23,241 nucleotides of DNA from a virus: positions 1-23,241 of IMG/VR virus record IMGVR_UViG_3300029927_000014, one strand, 5' to 3'. Both the position numbers and the translations under genes were made by a program. Numbering within the stretch: the stretch's first letter is position 1; each line of letters starts with the position of its first letter. Below, one piece after another: positions 22,134 through 23,241 of the stretch. A model generated the notes under the pieces. That model made no database searches and was not told the origin of the DNA. It saw only the letters and a program-made list of their open reading frames with translations.

Positions 22134-22335
22134 AAGCAAATAACTCCCTTAAAGCCTCTTCATCCCAGTAGTCTAAAGGTACGTTATGTAACTTTACCGG
22201 CTCATAGCCATCCTGTTTAAGCAAGGAGAACAAATCTTTTGCAAACTCCTTAAACAAATATGGAGTGAGACTGTAAAACATAAAGTCACCATCACAGTCT
22301 GTGCCCCTCAGATATAACTCTATTTTATCCTTCAC
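22123..22335 (-). CDS. 70-residue protein of unknown function after nrdA
   Basis: It starts at GTG within the last codons of nrdA (11-nt overlap, GTGAAGGATAA). The product has two-part character: MKDKIELYLRGTDCDGDFMF (beta-like) then YLFKEFAKDLFSLLKQDGYE (helix) and a short end in FACEG. That end repeats the ACEG end of NrdA at the DNA and protein level. No enzyme motif is visible. Context suggests linkage with nucleotide metabolism, or simply a small gene placed at a favoured junction. Confidence 0.6.
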   Translation of the reverse strand: MKDKIELYLRGTDCDGDFMFYSLTPYLFKEFAKDLFSLLKQDGYEPVKLHNVPLDYWDEEALRELFACEG

Positions 22336-23241
22336 AAGCTACACACTCCCCTGTTGAACCCACTACACCAGCTTCACTACGAATATAGTAAAGAGATTTA
22401 ATCCACTTGTCTTTAAACGCTCTCTTATGTACAGCGCTAATAACAGCTTCATCTTCATCTGCTGCAAAGGCTAGATTGATAGATTGAGCTTGACAGATAT
22501 GTCTTTGTCGTGTACTGGCTTGGTCTATGATTACATTCTGGTTAATCTCAAAGAAGGTTCTAAATACTAACTTCTCTTGTTCATCTAACCAGTCTACGTT
22601 CCTTACAGAACCACCATCTGCAATGATAGCATTAATACTATTTGGAATATCAACATCTCTATCCTCCATTATCTTTAACAATGTTGGGTTTAGTCTGTTT
22701 ATCTCTCCTCCTGCACTACCCTGTACGTAAGCATTCTTGTATATAGGTTCTATCCCTTGACTTACTCCACCACAAACCAGTGCAGAAGACGTATTGGGGG
22801 CGATAGCTAACAAGTGGGTATTCCTCAAACCATAACCTTTGCACCATTCTGGTTCACCCTTTAGTTTAGCTAGCATCTTACTAGCCTTAGTTGCCTCTTT
22901 CTTCATCTTACTAAAGATAGAGTTGTTAATGATATGAGCCTCAGTAGACTCAAAGGGAATCATTTTAGACTGGAGATAGCTGTGGTATCCTAATGCCCCA
23001 AGACCTAACGCCCTACTCTTTTCTGTGAATCGTACAGCTTTTTCAAGACCCTTGATGCCTCGTCCCATGTGTATAAATTCTTCTGCAACACAATCCAGAA
23101 AGATGATGGCATGTTGGACTGCTTCTGTATCCTTCCATTCATCATATTTACTCAAGTTCATAGATGACAGTACACACGTAAAGGTGTGGAACTCATCTGA
23201 GTGTAAAGTAATCTCAGTACAAAGGTTAGAAGCCTTAACTG
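22325..23241 (-). CDS. nrdA: Ribonucleotide reductase large subunit, class Ia (C-terminal part, cut by window edge)
   Basis: NrdA reduces ribonucleotides to deoxyribonucleotides; phages carry it to supply dNTPs. The frame is open to the window edge, so the start lies outside. ASNLCTEI near the edge matches the active-site Asn-x-Cys-x-Glu of E. coli NrdA (N437, C439, E441), with its Cys at 23219-23221. The next Cys, in FTCVLSS (23174-23176), matches the redox Cys462. Later come PNTSSALVCGGVSQGIEPIY, KSLYYIRS (matching Tyr730/731 of the radical path) and a C-terminal CVAC pair followed by EG, which recharges the active site from thioredoxin or glutaredoxin. All key residues seen are intact. An ATG at 23161 is internal, not the start. 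A partner nrdB would be expected nearby but is not in view. Confidence 0.95.
   Translation of the reverse strand, partial: VKASNLCTEITLHSDEFHTFTCVLSSMNLSKYDEWKDTEAVQHAIIFLDCVAEEFIHMGRGIKGLEKAVRFTEKSRALGLGALGYHSYLQSKMIPFESTEAHIINNSIFSKMKKEATKASKMLAKLKGEPEWCKGYGLRNTHLLAIAPNTSSALVCGGVSQGIEPIYKNAYVQGSAGGEINRLNPTLLKIMEDRDVDIPNSINAIIADGGSVRNVDWLDEQEKLVFRTFFEINQNVIIDQASTRQRHICQAQSINLAFAADEDEAVISAVHKRAFKDKWIKSLYYIRSEAGVVGSTGECVACEG

Larger units (their letters stand above)
21995..22339 (-). repeat. Three copies of the gene-junction sequence GTGAAGG(A/C)TAA
   Basis: On the minus strand GCTTGTGAAGGATAAAA (22323-22339) and GCTTGTGAAGGCTAAAA (22121-22137) match at 16 of 17 positions; a third, TGGTGAAGGATAATAA, lies at 21995-22010. 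Each contains the GTG start of one ORF and the stop of, or a stop overlap with, the ORF before it. Confidence 0.7.

Noticed and set aside
23159-23161. ATG at 23161 as the start of NrdA
   Set aside because: The frame continues upstream to the window edge and encodes the active-site Asn-Leu-Cys-x-Glu motif, so this ATG is internal.
1-23241. tRNA genes, CRISPR arrays, insertion sequences, integrase or attachment site
   Set aside because: Searched for by eye; no cloverleaf, regular repeat-spacer pattern, transposase or recombinase motif was found.

Overview
The window is most of the virion-assembly (late) half of a lytic, short-tailed double-stranded DNA phage (podovirus-like), followed by the 3' end of an oppositely transcribed metabolism operon. 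The basis is the gene set: terminase, portal, scaffold, coat, short-tail adaptor and nozzle-type proteins, large Gln/Ala-rich ejection-type proteins and a phage class Ia ribonucleotide reductase. No tape measure, sheath or baseplate is present, and there is no integrase, repressor or attachment site. DNA is roughly 40% GC. Outer-membrane lysis and receptor-type proteins fit a Gram-negative, probably marine gammaproteobacterial, host; the host is inference.

Layout, plus strand. 1-523 is a gene-free control region with several short repeats, a 12-bp palindrome, a strong extended -10 promoter (339-367) and a structured leader. 524-5064 holds the packaging genes: a small terminase-type protein with two AT-hook-like motifs, a tiny coupled ORF, a GH24 lysozyme, a small unknown gene, the large terminase and the portal. 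5054-10226 is a host-recognition island: a collagen-like protein, a fibre-like protein, three tiny genes including a lipoprotein, a small structural-type protein, an 853-residue beta-helix tailspike and a 53-residue K/P-rich protein. A second promoter (10223-10251) then serves a small head gene, scaffold and major capsid protein, ending in a terminator (12427-12458). 12483-13364 carries lysis-type membrane genes (3TM holin, XhlA-like). 13378-21280 carries the tail adaptor, nozzle-like protein, collar-domain fibre, fibre chaperone, GNAT-like protein and three ejection-type proteins, the first ending in an S74 intramolecular chaperone domain.

A stem-loop terminator at 21359-21397 separates this from convergent minus-strand genes. 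There the C-terminal part of NrdA (cut by the window edge) is followed by six small ORFs, each overlapping the next by 4-11 nt with no spacer. Three of the junctions share the same short sequence.

Most noteworthy: near-total absence of GATC (two found by eye in 23 kb, one inside the tailspike); the overlapping minus-strand micro-ORF chain with repeated junctions; a cluster of ACTGGTC motifs in the first 2.1 kb; and a set of tiny unannotated-type genes including a putative phage lipoprotein. No complete new defence or anti-defence system could be demonstrated from the sequence alone.
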